Counted from the first letter of the stretch, positions 34,474 through 43,823 are shown. The stretch is 46,013 bases of DNA from Candidatus Omnitrophota bacterium (GCA_013177805.1 JABLXU010000044.1:1-46013); one strand, 5' to 3'. Notes: a model not told the origin generated them from the letters alone. Made by a program: numbers and translations.

Positions 34474-34605
34474 GATTTCGCCCTTTTCGGGCTTCCCTTC
34501 CCCTCATCCTCACTCCGGGGGAGAGGGGATTTCGTCTTTTCCCCTGGGTTTGCACCCTGGGCTATGCGCACAGCGCGCTTTCAGCCCGTAACCATGGTTT
34601 GCCAT
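34474..34605. repeat. Dispersed repeat: two elements in tandem
   Basis: The first half (34474-34530) is GGATTTCGCCCTTTTCGGGC with TTCCCTTCCCCTCATCCTCA and CTCCGGGGGAGAGGGG. The second half (from 34543) reads CCTGGGTTTGCACCCTGGGC and continues through GCGCTTTCAGCCCG, related to the first element of the 150-bp array and to 36413. It fills the spacer between two secreted-protein genes. Confidence 0.65.
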
Positions 34606-34633
34606 TCCGGGATCATACTGCCTCCCAACACCC

Positions 34634-36025
34634 TTATTCCGTCATCAACACCGAAACTCCCAGCCCCGGCAGACCGTAATGGATTTGCCCGCCTGCCACC
34701 GTCAAGGTTTCCGGCTCGTCGAGCACTGAGACTATCTTCCCGTCCAGAAAAGCGGGGACACGGATCGAGAACGCCAGGGCTTCGGGCGCTTCGTTCACAA
34801 TGAAGAACGCCCAGCGGCCTTCATGCTCCTTGGCCATCAGCCGTACGCTGTTCTCCCCGGAACCAGAAGACGGTTCCACCGTCAGTGTGACCTGGCCGGT
34901 GGCATCGGGCGCGGAAAGGAACGGCTGCAGCCGGTGCAGTTCGGAGATCACGCTTTTCAACTCGGACCAGAACGCCGAGGGCTTTTCCACGGCGAAGGTC
35001 CCCCAATAGAGCAGACCGCGCGCGCCGTTGACGATGGCGTCATAGGCCATGAAACGAGTCTCGTGCTTGGTGGGCCGCCGGTTTTTTGGTTCACCGCCGG
35101 CCGGCGATTCGTTGATGTCGTCCCAGCCGAAGCCCTGCAGCACCATCCACGCGGGTTTTCCGGGGGCCGATTGGATCATGCGTTGCGTGTAGCGCCCCAC
35201 GCTGGGCAGGTTCCGTTCGGGCAGATCGCTGTGGCCCACGAACGGGCCAAAAGGCACGGGATAAATATCGCAGCCCACGATGTCCGCCAACTCCCCGAAG
35301 CGGGCCAAGTCGCTCAGGCTGTTGCGCGGCGCGTGGTTGAACCAAATGACATGCCGGGCATCCACGGAGCGCACGGTGTCGCAGCCGGCGGCCAGTTGCT
35401 GATAGAGCGGCTCCAGGTGTTCGCGCCAATCGCTTAAGCGCTCCGTGAGGGGAGCCATGCCCACGAGGGCGCGGATATCGTTTTCCACGGCCTCCGCCAG
35501 CGCGTAACGCCCGCTGCCATGGTACCGACGCCAGGAGGCCGTAAGGATTTCCAATTTTTGTTTTTGCTCTGGAGTGCCCACGAATTTCTGAATGGCGGCC
35601 TCCACCGCGCGCCGCCGCGCCTGATCTTGGTTCAGCCGTGTCCACCACACGTTCCACAACGCCTCGTCCGGCGCTTCCCACACCGCCAGGGCGGGATGAT
35701 CCTTGAACTTCTCGACCAGTTCCCGCAGGCTTTCTTTCTGAGCGCCGGATGTCACCGGCAGCCCGCCGAGGGGAATCCAGGCCTGGAGGCCGTGCGCCGC
35801 GGCGCGGTCCAGGTCTTCTTGATTGGGATTCACGCGGATCAAATTGAAACCCGCCTCCGCGGCTTCCTGGGCGAAGGCGCCGTCTTTCGCGTTCTCGTAG
35901 AGTCCGAGAATAAAGACCCGCTTCCCGTCAAGGCGGAGCAAGCCGTCCGGATCGAGGGCGGTGGGACGCGCGGAAACTCCTAGGGCGGTCAGCGACAAAC
36001 ACACAGCCAGAAATACCTTTTTCAT
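34634..36025 (-). CDS. Secreted TIM-barrel glycosidase-like protein
   Basis: The 463-residue protein starts with a signal peptide (MKKVFLAVCLSLTALGVSA). The body has the pattern of clan GH-A barrels: GFNLIRVNPNQEDLDRAAAH, ALAVWEAPDEALWNVWW near residue 115 where such enzymes carry the acid/base Glu, VGCDIYPVPFG, and GFGWDDINES. A short beta domain ends the protein (HEGRWAFFIVNEAPEALAFS). The family cannot be fixed from motifs alone, and a non-catalytic role is possible. AGGAGAATC lies before the ATG. Confidence 0.7.
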   Translation of the reverse strand: MKKVFLAVCLSLTALGVSARPTALDPDGLLRLDGKRVFILGLYENAKDGAFAQEAAEAGFNLIRVNPNQEDLDRAAAHGLQAWIPLGGLPVTSGAQKESLRELVEKFKDHPALAVWEAPDEALWNVWWTRLNQDQARRRAVEAAIQKFVGTPEQKQKLEILTASWRRYHGSGRYALAEAVENDIRALVGMAPLTERLSDWREHLEPLYQQLAAGCDTVRSVDARHVIWFNHAPRNSLSDLARFGELADIVGCDIYPVPFGPFVGHSDLPERNLPSVGRYTQRMIQSAPGKPAWMVLQGFGWDDINESPAGGEPKNRRPTKHETRFMAYDAIVNGARGLLYWGTFAVEKPSAFWSELKSVISELHRLQPFLSAPDATGQVTLTVEPSSGSGENSVRLMAKEHEGRWAFFIVNEAPEALAFSIRVPAFLDGKIVSVLDEPETLTVAGGQIHYGLPGLGVSVLMTE

Positions 36026-36660
36026 GAATGATTCTCCTGGGATGCATTGTGCCCGCGGTTGCCGGGCAGGCGGCGTTCATTATACCGGACTGGTACCATT
36101 TCGGCAGAGAGGGGTTTGCCGGATGGCATGATGAAAAGGGAGCAAGAGGAGAAAGGGGGAAATTTTATTGTGGATCATCATTGTGGATCATCCGGGAAGA
36201 GCGTGCCTCATGAGGCAAAATCGATTTCATTCACGCCGGGGTGAGAATGGATACTCAGGTTACTGCTTATAAAAATACCCATAAAAATACCCTCACCCTG
36301 GCCTTTCCCAGCGGAAGAGGGGATTTTTAGAAGTCAACTCTCAATGGGAGAGGGGGGTTGAGGAGTAGTTTTCCGGTTCATCCGACAAGGGCCTATTTCC
36401 GGCGCTCCAGGTCCAGGGTTAAAACCCTGGGCTGCTGTAAAGCCGACCCCGGAAGGGGACTCCCATGAAGGCAAGACTCCAACCCATTCCAGAGAAGCCT
36501 AGCGGGGCGAAAGGGCTGTGCCCCATGCCATCCGCCCGCCCAGCGAGAAGGACGCAGGGGCCATACTCTCCCGACGGTTTGATGGAAAAGCATAGCGAAC
36601 CCAAAAGAAAAAGTACGTACTTACCGGATGAGTCATTATTGTTATCCTGCCTGGAATTCG
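36026..36660. other. 635-bp spacer made mostly of repeats
   Basis: Upstream of the glycosidase-like gene the spacer holds: a 13-bp perfect tandem duplication ATTGTGGATCATC (36167-36192); a CCCTCACCCTGGCCTTTCCC dispersed-repeat copy (36289-36326); the palindrome CCAGGGTT-AA-AACCCTGG (36413-36430) and hairpin CCCC-GGAA-GGGG (36447-36458). A GC-rich stretch to about 36560 follows the last two and resembles a longer repeat family. ORFs of 60-110 codons here are repeat artefacts. Confidence 0.6.
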
Positions 36661-39498
36661 TTAACGAGGGGAGGGGGCGGGGGGATCGGGCTGGATTTTC
36701 AGATGCTGATTCAAAGCAGGGGAGGGGATAATCTGGGCTTCGCGGCCCCGCCAATGGATGATGAGTTCGTCGATCGAATCGATCTCCCCGAATCCGAAAT
36801 GCAAAGTTTGGCTATTTTGGGACAAGTAACTGGAACCGCCGTCGATGATGCGGGTCCAGATCCGATCTTCCTTCCGGGCGGTTACCTTCACACCAAAACA
36901 ATCCGCGCTGGGAGCGGCCAGGGTGACTTTCAGCCAATGGCCTTGCGGGGTTTGATTTTCCAGCAACAGCGGGGTGGAATCGACGCAATTAACGATTATA
37001 TCCAAGTCGCCGTCGTTATCGAAATCCAACAGGGCTGACCCCCGCCCGCCGATGGCCGGAAGGCCGCCGGGGAAGGAGCGCGTGGAGACATCCTCGTATT
37101 TTTGTCCCAAGTTCCGGTAGATGGACAGGCCTTGTTTGTATTTCCGTCCAAGGCCCAGTTGGTCGACCTGGGGATAGAGATGGCCGTTCGCGGTGTAGAG
37201 ATCGAGGTATCCGTCCGCGTCGAAATCGCCGAAGCCCGAGCCCCAAGTGATCAGCCAATAGCTGGAGAATCCCAATCCCCACGCGGCCGTCACGTCCGTG
37301 AAGCGGCCCTCGCCGTCGTTGCGATATAGCACGTCGGACATGGTCTCGTAGGAGGTGACGAAGAGATCGAGGCGGCCGTCGTTGTTGAAATCACCCAGGC
37401 TGACGCCCATATCCCCTCCCGCCACGCCTTCCTCGTTGAACGCGGCGCCGGAATAGAAGCTGATGTCTTCGAAGATCCCGTTCCCCCGGTTGAGCAGAAC
37501 ATAATTGAAAGCGGAATCGATGGACACGTACAAGTCGAGGTCGCCGTCATCCTCGATATCGAAAACCGCGCTTCCCATGGCGCGGCCCTCCGAGACGTTG
37601 ATCCCCGCCTCCGCGCTGGTTTCCCGGAAAGTTCCATCTCTTTGATTGATATAGAGATGATCGTCCTGGTGCGCGTAAGCGAGCGGATTGCCCATGACCC
37701 GTATCCCATGGTAGATGCCTTGTTTTTGCCCGTCGGTCTGAGGATCGAACGCCACGTAATTTCCCACGAAGAGATCCAGCCAGCCGTCGCCGTTGATGTC
37801 CGCGAAGGCCGCGGCCCCTGTGTAGCCGGGCTCGTTGATTCCGGCGGTGTGGGTGATATCGGTGAAGGTGCCATCGCCGTTGTTCCGGTAGAGCGCATCG
37901 GGGCCGTAATTCCCCACGAAGAGATCCAGCCAGCCGTCGTTGTCGATATCCCCGAAGACCGCGGCCATGCCGTAACCCATGTCGCCTACGCCGGCCGCGT
38001 CCGTCACGTCCACGAACCGCCCGCCGTCGTTGCGGAACATAGCGTTGCGGTATTCCGGCTGGGGACGGGCGTAGTCCGGCCGCGCGTTGACGAAATAGAT
38101 ATCGTCATCCCCGTCCCGGTCGTAATCGACCACGGCTACACCCGATCCCATGGCGTCAATGATCCATCGTTTGTCCGGGTTCCCCTGGGTGTGTTTGAAT
38201 GCCGTCAGGCCCGTTTTCTCCGTTACATCCACAAACCGGAAAACCAAGGGAGCGGAAGCGGACTCCACCAGGTTCGGGGAGGTTTCGGGGTGTTTTTGTT
38301 TTTCGGCCTCCAGTTTTTTGGCGAGGGCTTGGAGCGGTTTGGAATCCGGGAACCGGGATAGGGCCTCTGTCAGGTAGGTTTGGGCTGCTTCCACGCGGCC
38401 CAGTTGGAACAGCGACCAAGCCCTCTCTTCGGCGAAGATCTGCGATTCCACCGCGCGGGGATGCTGGAGTTGATTCTGCAAGGTCAAACATCCTGTGTAA
38501 TCGCCGTCCTGAAAGCGGAGTTGGGATAGCAGAAACAGGATGGGTTCATTGGCCTGGCCTTCCCGCAGTTTCAGTTCCAGGTATTTGCGGGCCAAGTCGC
38601 GGCGGTTGACGAAACACAACTCCGTGGCCAGTTCGTAGCCATCTTTGAGATTGATTTCGGCCGGATGGAAGAATGAATACCGCAATCGTCCTTCCTTGAT
38701 GTCATCCCAGGAAGCCATGTGCACGGCGACGGCTTTGACGGCCTGGAGCGCGTCATTCTTCTGCAGCCGGGCCAGCGTGGTCAGCAGCGCGTTATACGCT
38801 TCCCGGAAGAAAGGATAAAATTTAACGGCTTCCCTGAAATTTTTTTCGGCCTCTTCATACTGCCCGGCCTGGTTTTTCAACCGGCCTAGTTCGTAATACG
38901 CCAGGTAATGCCGGGGATTGGCCTGAACCGCGCGTTGCAGCAATGGCTCCGCTTCCGCTCCTTGGCCCTCGGCCGCATGGATCCGGCCCAGGAGAAACAA
39001 GCCGTCGGGATCCTCCGGTTGCAGGGCCAGCAACTCCGACAACCAGGTCTTGGCTTCTTCGTTTTTTCCCAATGTCTGGGCCACTGCCGCGCATTGATAT
39101 AGCAATTGGACATCCTGGGGAGCGATTTGCAAAGCGTTGTGGCATTGCTGAATGGCGGCATCCACGTTTCCTGCCCGCCAATACGCCCGCCCTAGAAGAA
39201 AAGCGATATGCGCGTTTTGTCCGTATTTCTGATCGAGGGACTGCAGAAACGGAATCCAATCCCCGCCCGGATTGAGCCGGTTCAAGGCCTCGACGATTTT
39301 TTGGATTTCGGCCGGCGGCAGCGTCGGGGGCAGACCGTTCAAGACGGACGCCGCCTGAATCCGGTCTTCCTCCTGTAAGGCCTGGATCAGCGAATCGGCC
39401 TTCGCCTCCGGACCCGGCGTTTCTTCCCCCCCACCAATCAGAGAAATGCAAGCCAGACAGAGAAATAAACCACTGGCGGCCAACGGTTTTGGGATCAT
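36661..39498 (-). CDS. Secreted TPR protein with FG-GAP/VCBS repeats and ASPIC/UnbV domain
   Basis: The 945-residue protein starts with a hydrophobic export signal (LAASGLFLCLACISLIGGGE). Tetratricopeptide repeats follow to about residue 400 (ADSLIQALQEEDRIQAASVL, AHIAFLLGRAYWRAGNVDAA). A seven-bladed propeller-like region comes next with many DxDxDGxxD calcium sites (VDYDRDGDDDIYFVN, GDIDNDGWLDLFVGNYG). The end is an ASPIC/UnbV domain (HWLKVTLAAPSADCFGVKVT, HFGFGEIDSIDELIIHWRGR). This architecture is common in Planctomycetes, Acidobacteria and related phyla; the function is unknown. The ATG at 39498 has AAGGAG 11 nt upstream. Confidence 0.92.
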   Translation of the reverse strand: MIPKPLAASGLFLCLACISLIGGGEETPGPEAKADSLIQALQEEDRIQAASVLNGLPPTLPPAEIQKIVEALNRLNPGGDWIPFLQSLDQKYGQNAHIAFLLGRAYWRAGNVDAAIQQCHNALQIAPQDVQLLYQCAAVAQTLGKNEEAKTWLSELLALQPEDPDGLFLLGRIHAAEGQGAEAEPLLQRAVQANPRHYLAYYELGRLKNQAGQYEEAEKNFREAVKFYPFFREAYNALLTTLARLQKNDALQAVKAVAVHMASWDDIKEGRLRYSFFHPAEINLKDGYELATELCFVNRRDLARKYLELKLREGQANEPILFLLSQLRFQDGDYTGCLTLQNQLQHPRAVESQIFAEERAWSLFQLGRVEAAQTYLTEALSRFPDSKPLQALAKKLEAEKQKHPETSPNLVESASAPLVFRFVDVTEKTGLTAFKHTQGNPDKRWIIDAMGSGVAVVDYDRDGDDDIYFVNARPDYARPQPEYRNAMFRNDGGRFVDVTDAAGVGDMGYGMAAVFGDIDNDGWLDLFVGNYGPDALYRNNGDGTFTDITHTAGINEPGYTGAAAFADINGDGWLDLFVGNYVAFDPQTDGQKQGIYHGIRVMGNPLAYAHQDDHLYINQRDGTFRETSAEAGINVSEGRAMGSAVFDIEDDGDLDLYVSIDSAFNYVLLNRGNGIFEDISFYSGAAFNEEGVAGGDMGVSLGDFNNDGRLDLFVTSYETMSDVLYRNDGEGRFTDVTAAWGLGFSSYWLITWGSGFGDFDADGYLDLYTANGHLYPQVDQLGLGRKYKQGLSIYRNLGQKYEDVSTRSFPGGLPAIGGRGSALLDFDNDGDLDIIVNCVDSTPLLLENQTPQGHWLKVTLAAPSADCFGVKVTARKEDRIWTRIIDGGSSYLSQNSQTLHFGFGEIDSIDELIIHWRGREAQIIPSPALNQHLKIQPDPPAPSPR

Positions 39499-39565
39499 GG
39501 ATGGATACTCCTTGATTATACGCCTTCTAAAGAAGGAGCAACCAATTGTTCGATTGCGGATAAAG

Positions 39566-39628
39566 GATACGTTTCCGCCCTTGTAGGGCTTCCCTTCCCC
39601 TGGCCCTCTATCCGAAGGAGAGGGAATC
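39566..39628 (+). repeat. Dispersed repeat copy
   Basis: GGATACGTTTCCGCCCTTGT is followed by AGGGCTTCCCTTCCCCTGGC and a GAAGGAGAGGGAAT end. Same family as 20461. The 387-bp spacer here also contains the promoter of the next gene and is AT-rich near it. Confidence 0.65.
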
Positions 39629-39806
39629 AAGTAGGGATCTTATCCATACGCATTCCCTGAAAAAAGTACGGAGAACATTCCGCATTCGGATAAATCGGGT
39701 CGATGAGGATCACACGAAATCAGCTCAAGATCCTTTGCCGATAGGATATTCTCAAATCATTCATGCTGTGTATATCGTTCTATCGAATTTATTTTTATTT
39801 TTTTTC

Positions 39807-39835
39807 TTGACAAAGACAAGCGGTTCTGGTAGGTT
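39807..39835 (+). promoter_or_regulatory. Probable sigma-70 type promoter
   Basis: A perfect TTGACA (39807-39812) follows a T-rich tract; 17 bp later comes TAGGTT, a weak -10. The ATG of the CBM9-like gene is 50 bp further on. Confidence 0.5.
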
Positions 39836-39885
39836 GAACTGGGTTTGTGTGTGCATCAGACGATTCGCAACCAGGAGGATGGATG

Positions 39886-40929
39886 ATGAAGAAACAGTTT
39901 GGGATTGCGGCACTTATCTTATGCGTGGGCGCGTTTTCCGGTTTTGCCCAAGATACCTCAGTCAACGTGAATTCCTATACCATCCCCGAACTGCCCGGTG
40001 TTCCGGTCATTGACGGGGACCTCTCGGACGCGGTTTGGGCCAACGTTCCTACAATTCCCATGGATAAGGACGGTGACTCGCCCGCCGCGGCACCCGGTAC
40101 GGGCGATCTGGACATCGTACTCAAAATCGCCTGGGACGATGAAACCAACGCCCTCTATTTTGCCTTGAATGTCATCGATGAATCTTTTGTCCAGGTACGG
40201 GGATTTGGGTCCTCGGCGGGAACGGACGGCTACAACAACGAACGGTTGGAGATTATCATCGACGGCACCAATACCGGCGATGCCAACTCGACCACCACGT
40301 CAGGATTCCACCAGCAGTATACATTTGACTTGCCTTATACGTATGACTATTGGGGACCCGACAATGATATCGCCAAGAAAAAATTTGTAGCCGGGGAGTT
40401 AGGGTATTTCAACACGCTAGAAGGGGGCATCGCTCCTTCGAGCACTTTCATTCCGGTTCCGGTATTCGAACGGATTGAAGGGACCTTGAATCTGACCAAC
40501 GATTCGGCTCCGTGGGATATTGCTGATGACTATGTCTTATCTGCCGCCCAGATCCGGGTGACGGATCCCAATGTCACGGAGTGGATCGAGGCTCCGGTGG
40601 AAATTAATTGGGAAGTCAGGATCGTTCCTTTTGAATATTTGGAGCCAGCGGCGAATCTGGGCTATGACATCACGGATCCCGCGGAAATCGCCACCGGATG
40701 GCTCTCGTTCTGGAAAGATCCCGCGCACATTCCGCTGGATCTGGAGCCAAACAAAGTGATCGGCTGTGTGCCGCAGCAAAATGATGGGGATGTGTGGGGT
40801 CAGGCCCCGGCACGCGAGCATCAGACCAATACTTCTGGGGTGGCGGGCAACTGGAACAGCAGTGAGAGCTTGACTGGTTTGATCCTCGGCGCGAAAGCCA
40901 CCGCGATTCCGGACTGGTCGTTGCAATAA
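39886..40929 (+). CDS. Secreted CBM9/DOMON-like beta-sandwich protein
   Basis: The 347-residue protein has a signal peptide (MKKQFGIAALILCVGAFSGF-AQ). VPVIDGDLSDAVWANVPTIP opens a CBM9-like domain, with IAWDDETNALYFALNVIDES and NERLEIIIDGTNTGDANSTT typical of that fold (about residues 30-300). Such domains bind sugars at the cell surface or serve as sensor modules. AGGAGG lies 7 nt before the ATG at 39886; an ATG directly before it is also possible. It stands alone between a promoter and a terminator. Confidence 0.85.
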   Translation: MKKQFGIAALILCVGAFSGFAQDTSVNVNSYTIPELPGVPVIDGDLSDAVWANVPTIPMDKDGDSPAAAPGTGDLDIVLKIAWDDETNALYFALNVIDESFVQVRGFGSSAGTDGYNNERLEIIIDGTNTGDANSTTTSGFHQQYTFDLPYTYDYWGPDNDIAKKKFVAGELGYFNTLEGGIAPSSTFIPVPVFERIEGTLNLTNDSAPWDIADDYVLSAAQIRVTDPNVTEWIEAPVEINWEVRIVPFEYLEPAANLGYDITDPAEIATGWLSFWKDPAHIPLDLEPNKVIGCVPQQNDGDVWGQAPAREHQTNTSGVAGNWNSSESLTGLILGAKATAIPDWSLQ

Positions 40930-40959
40930 GAGATAGATAGATATCGGACATTTTGAGAT

Positions 40960-41004
40960 CCGGCCCTGGGGATGGAACGATCCTGAGGGCCGGTGTTTGT
41001 TTTA
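40960..41004 (+). terminator. Intrinsic terminator after the CBM9-like gene
   Basis: An 8-bp stem CCGGCCCT / AGGGCCGG, extended by an inner GGAT/ATCC pairing, runs into TGTTTGTTTTA. Confidence 0.8.
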
Positions 41005-41174
41005 CCGGCCTGGGCACGCTGATGGGATTTTTACCGTTTTTTCAAGAAACGAGTTGGATTTTCCCTCCGCAGGAAAAGCACGGCCGAGTCAAGCCCCGCC
41101 CATTACCAATTAACATCATTTCGAATCGTAAAGCTGGGGATTCCTGTCACGAATGATATCCTCTGGTTCCAAAC

Positions 41175-41345
41175 GGAGTAACTGTTTACTCCTTTGCAGA
41201 GAACGGATGAATTTCGCTTCTTCAGGACTTCCTTCACCCTAATCCACTCCCAGAGGGAGAGGGGATTAATTACTATGGTTTTATCTTTCCCGGGGCTGAT
41301 GCCCTGGGCCTATACGCATGCCGCGCCGTTGGGGCTCAAAAGCAG
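41175..41345. repeat. Inverted repeat plus dispersed repeat cluster
   Basis: GGAGTAA-CTGT-TTACTCC (41175-41192) is a perfect 7-4-7 inverted repeat. A long-range repeat copy follows at 41204-41266 (GGATGAATTTCGCTTCTTCA, CTTCCTTCACCCTAATCCAC, AGGGAGAGGGGATT), preceded by AACTGTTTACTC as at 20438. From 41289 comes a CCCGGGGCTGATGCCCTGGG element like the first part of the 150-bp unit. The 569-bp spacer from 40930 to 41498 holds no gene. Confidence 0.65.
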
Positions 41346-41498
41346 TACAGCAAACCGGTAAATAGTTACATCCTATTTTTTCTTATGAGATTCTTTTGCA
41401 ATTCGATTTTAACTTTTTATCATCCTGCCGATAAATACCAATGAAATAGTAAACGGTTGGCGGGCGGCCGGTAACGAAAAGAGCGCGGGGGGCCGATC

Positions 41499-41942
41499 AT
41501 GCACGGGAATTGTATCCATTGTGGAAACTTCGCGAAGCTCACTTTGTACAAAACTTGCGCGGCGTGTTTCGAGATCGATGAACAACTCTTGAAATTCATC
41601 CGCAACCGCTTGCGCAAGGACCGCATGACCGTTTTGGAAATGGCCGAGACGCTTGCCGTCCCGCCTCACCGCATTTTCCGCTGGATTGATCAGGGCCGGC
41701 TTTCGGCCAGCCTCTTTTTCTTCCCATGCCCCATCTGCGGGAAGGATCTGTTGAATGGCGTGTGTTTGTGCCAGATGCCGGAATTTATCCAGGCACCAGA
41801 ATCGGAACCTTCCCTGCCCGGTCCAAAACGGAAGGGGTTTCATTCCGATCTCCGCGCCGCGGACAAATGCGGCACTTACTGGGACCGGAAATCCAAGATC
41901 CGCAAGAATCAACGGCGGGATATTTGGCTCTTCACCCGGTAG
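41499..41942 (+). CDS. Zinc-ribbon/helix-turn-helix small protein
   Basis: The 147-residue protein has CIHCG...CAAC (Cys5, Cys8, Cys20, Cys23) as an N-terminal zinc ribbon, a helix-turn-helix at about 43-68 (TVLEMAETLAVPPHRIFRWI-DQGRL), then a second ribbon CPICGKDLLNGVCLC and a basic tail. The order resembles the flagellar-operon protein YvyF of Firmicutes, but no flagellar gene is near. Start at ATG 41499. A DNA-binding role is possible. Confidence 0.6.
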   Translation: MHGNCIHCGNFAKLTLYKTCAACFEIDEQLLKFIRNRLRKDRMTVLEMAETLAVPPHRIFRWIDQGRLSASLFFFPCPICGKDLLNGVCLCQMPEFIQAPESEPSLPGPKRKGFHSDLRAADKCGTYWDRKSKIRKNQRRDIWLFTR

Positions 41943-42097
41943 GGTACGTGGAGGTCGGACAGGAGTTCGGGGAAATACCAACAACGGGCAGGGATGGGAA
42001 GCCGCCGTCCATTTCGGTACAATGGGCGGCGGTTTGATAGTATCTACCTCTGGTCCGCGTTTTCCGGTTACCGTGGGAAGCGCGGCCGGTGTGGGGC

Positions 42098-43651
42098 ATG
42101 AACATGCGTTCTGGTTCCCAAACTGCATCGTGGATTCATTCGTTTCCCGCATTGGTTGTCACCAGCGCGCTGGTGTATGGGCTGGTGTTTGCCGTTCATC
42201 CCGCATGGCCCAACTTCCGTTTCACTCCCGGACTGCTGGCGGGTTTGGAAGTGTTGATCACCCTGCAGCTGATCCTGGCATGGCAAGCGAAGGAGGGGCG
42301 GCTCCCCATCGCCCATCTTTATCTCTTGGTGATGCTCTTTTTCATTCGCCTGATATTTTTGTTTCTCCCTGGGAGTTTTGGATTTTGGGGGTTCCGGGCG
42401 GGAACGGTGATGAATCCCTGGCTGGGGATCCTCGTGTGCGGGCCTGGCGCGGCCGGATTGCACCCCGCGGTATTCCAGTGGTTTCTGCGCGGGGGGGATT
42501 TTGTGGAGAATTTCCCTTCTTTTATTAGAATTTTTCTGTTTGCGGGATGGCTGGTGCTGCTGACCGTGGTGTTCTGGTCGCTTCCCTCCACGCATATCAC
42601 CCGCGATGGATTCGACTGGATCCAGCGGACCACACAGCCGGTCTGGCATCTGTACGTGCGCGAGCCGTTGACCATCGGTCTGTACCGGTTGGTGTTTTTG
42701 TTCGCATGGCCGTGGTGGGAAATGACCAGTTTCCGGGTGATCGCCACGCTGTCGATGCTGGCGGGCGTATGGTGGGCGTTTTGGTATGGATGGTTCCTGC
42801 GCGAGAAGGTGCCGGACGCCGCCGGCCGGTGGCTGGCCTGGCTGCTGGCGGTTTCGAGCGGAGGCATGGCGGTGTTGTTCTGCGGGCATATCGAAGTCTA
42901 CGCGATTTTCCTGGCGGGAGTGATGCCCGTCTTGTTCTTCGCGCAACGCTATTTGAACGGCCGGGGAAGCATTCTGCCCGTGGCGGTATGTTTTTCGATC
43001 GCCTTTTTGCTGCATCTCTCCGCCGGGTGGCTGCTGCCCGCGTTTTTGATTCTGCCTTTCTGCCGGGAGAAACCGGAAAAGCCTTTCGGCGAGGCGGCGC
43101 GGTTTTGGGGCGTGTTCATGGCGGTTATGGTGTTGTTCTGGGGCGGACTGGCGTTCTTCTGTTATGAAGGCGGTGTTCTCCAACTGCTGTCCCGTGTCCA
43201 TGAGGATTTCAACACCGGACCGGACCGGGCGATGTTTCTTCCGGCGTGGCTCTGGTTCGACCGGGCCCGGCTTCTGGATCTGCTCAATTCGTACGTGTAT
43301 CTCTCGGTGCCTTGCCTTTTGCTGACTCCGCTTACCTTGGCGGTCATGCCGTCAAGTTTCAAGAAGGAAACGATCTTTTGGGCCCTGCTCGCGGGTGGAT
43401 ATTTTCTGTACAGTTTTTTTTTCAATCCCGACCGGCGTTTTCCCGAGGATTGGGACCTGTTTTCCGGATTGGTTTTATTTACCGCCGTGCTACAAGTGCA
43501 TGTCTGGCTGAGTCCGGCCGGGGGGAAAAACGAAGCCCTGGAACATCGGCCAGCTTTGGTTTATCTTGCCACGATGGGCGCGCTGGGTTACGCGGCCGCC
43601 CAAGTGTGGTATCATCACACAGTCCCCTTTATTCCTCCCACCCTGTATTGA
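42098..43651 (+). CDS. Polytopic membrane protein, possible GT-C-type glycosyltransferase
   Basis: The 517-residue protein has at least ten hydrophobic segments. The pattern of long loops plus FCGHIEVYAIFLAGVMPVLF resembles predicted GT-C-fold mannosyltransferase-like proteins, which use lipid-linked sugars. No catalytic Asp motif is certain. Start is uncertain: GTG 42089, ATG 42098 or ATG 42104. Its 3' end is followed by a dispersed repeat. Confidence 0.6.
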   Translation: MNMRSGSQTASWIHSFPALVVTSALVYGLVFAVHPAWPNFRFTPGLLAGLEVLITLQLILAWQAKEGRLPIAHLYLLVMLFFIRLIFLFLPGSFGFWGFRAGTVMNPWLGILVCGPGAAGLHPAVFQWFLRGGDFVENFPSFIRIFLFAGWLVLLTVVFWSLPSTHITRDGFDWIQRTTQPVWHLYVREPLTIGLYRLVFLFAWPWWEMTSFRVIATLSMLAGVWWAFWYGWFLREKVPDAAGRWLAWLLAVSSGGMAVLFCGHIEVYAIFLAGVMPVLFFAQRYLNGRGSILPVAVCFSIAFLLHLSAGWLLPAFLILPFCREKPEKPFGEAARFWGVFMAVMVLFWGGLAFFCYEGGVLQLLSRVHEDFNTGPDRAMFLPAWLWFDRARLLDLLNSYVYLSVPCLLLTPLTLAVMPSSFKKETIFWALLAGGYFLYSFFFNPDRRFPEDWDLFSGLVLFTAVLQVHVWLSPAGGKNEALEHRPALVYLATMGALGYAAAQVWYHHTVPFIPPTLY

Positions 43652-43712
43652 GGTTGGGAAATCCCAGGGAGGAGGATCTTTGACCCCGGTTCTCTCCGAT
43701 TGGGGTAGTGAA

Positions 43713-43737
43713 TCCCCCTCCCTTCGGGGTGAGGGAA
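43713..43737 (-). repeat. Dispersed repeat copy, reverse orientation
   Basis: CCCCCTCCCTTCGGGGTGAG and GGAAA form the short inverted-repeat core of the CCCTCACC...GAGAGGG family, read on the other strand. It lies between the membrane protein and the oxidoreductase. Confidence 0.5.
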
Positions 43738-43823
43738 ACCCAGAAGGGTGAAATCGATCCTATCATTGGAATAGAGAAAACAATTACGAGATTCAGAATG
43801 CAACGAAAGAAGGAGTCAGCCTC

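Noticed and set aside
36465..36731. An 88-codon + strand ORF
   Set aside because: It lies in repeat sequence, has no recognisable domain and overlaps the 3' end of the TPR/ASPIC gene.
42068..43201. A 377-codon - strand ORF, rich in His, Gln and Arg
   Set aside because: It is the antisense shadow of the membrane protein gene.
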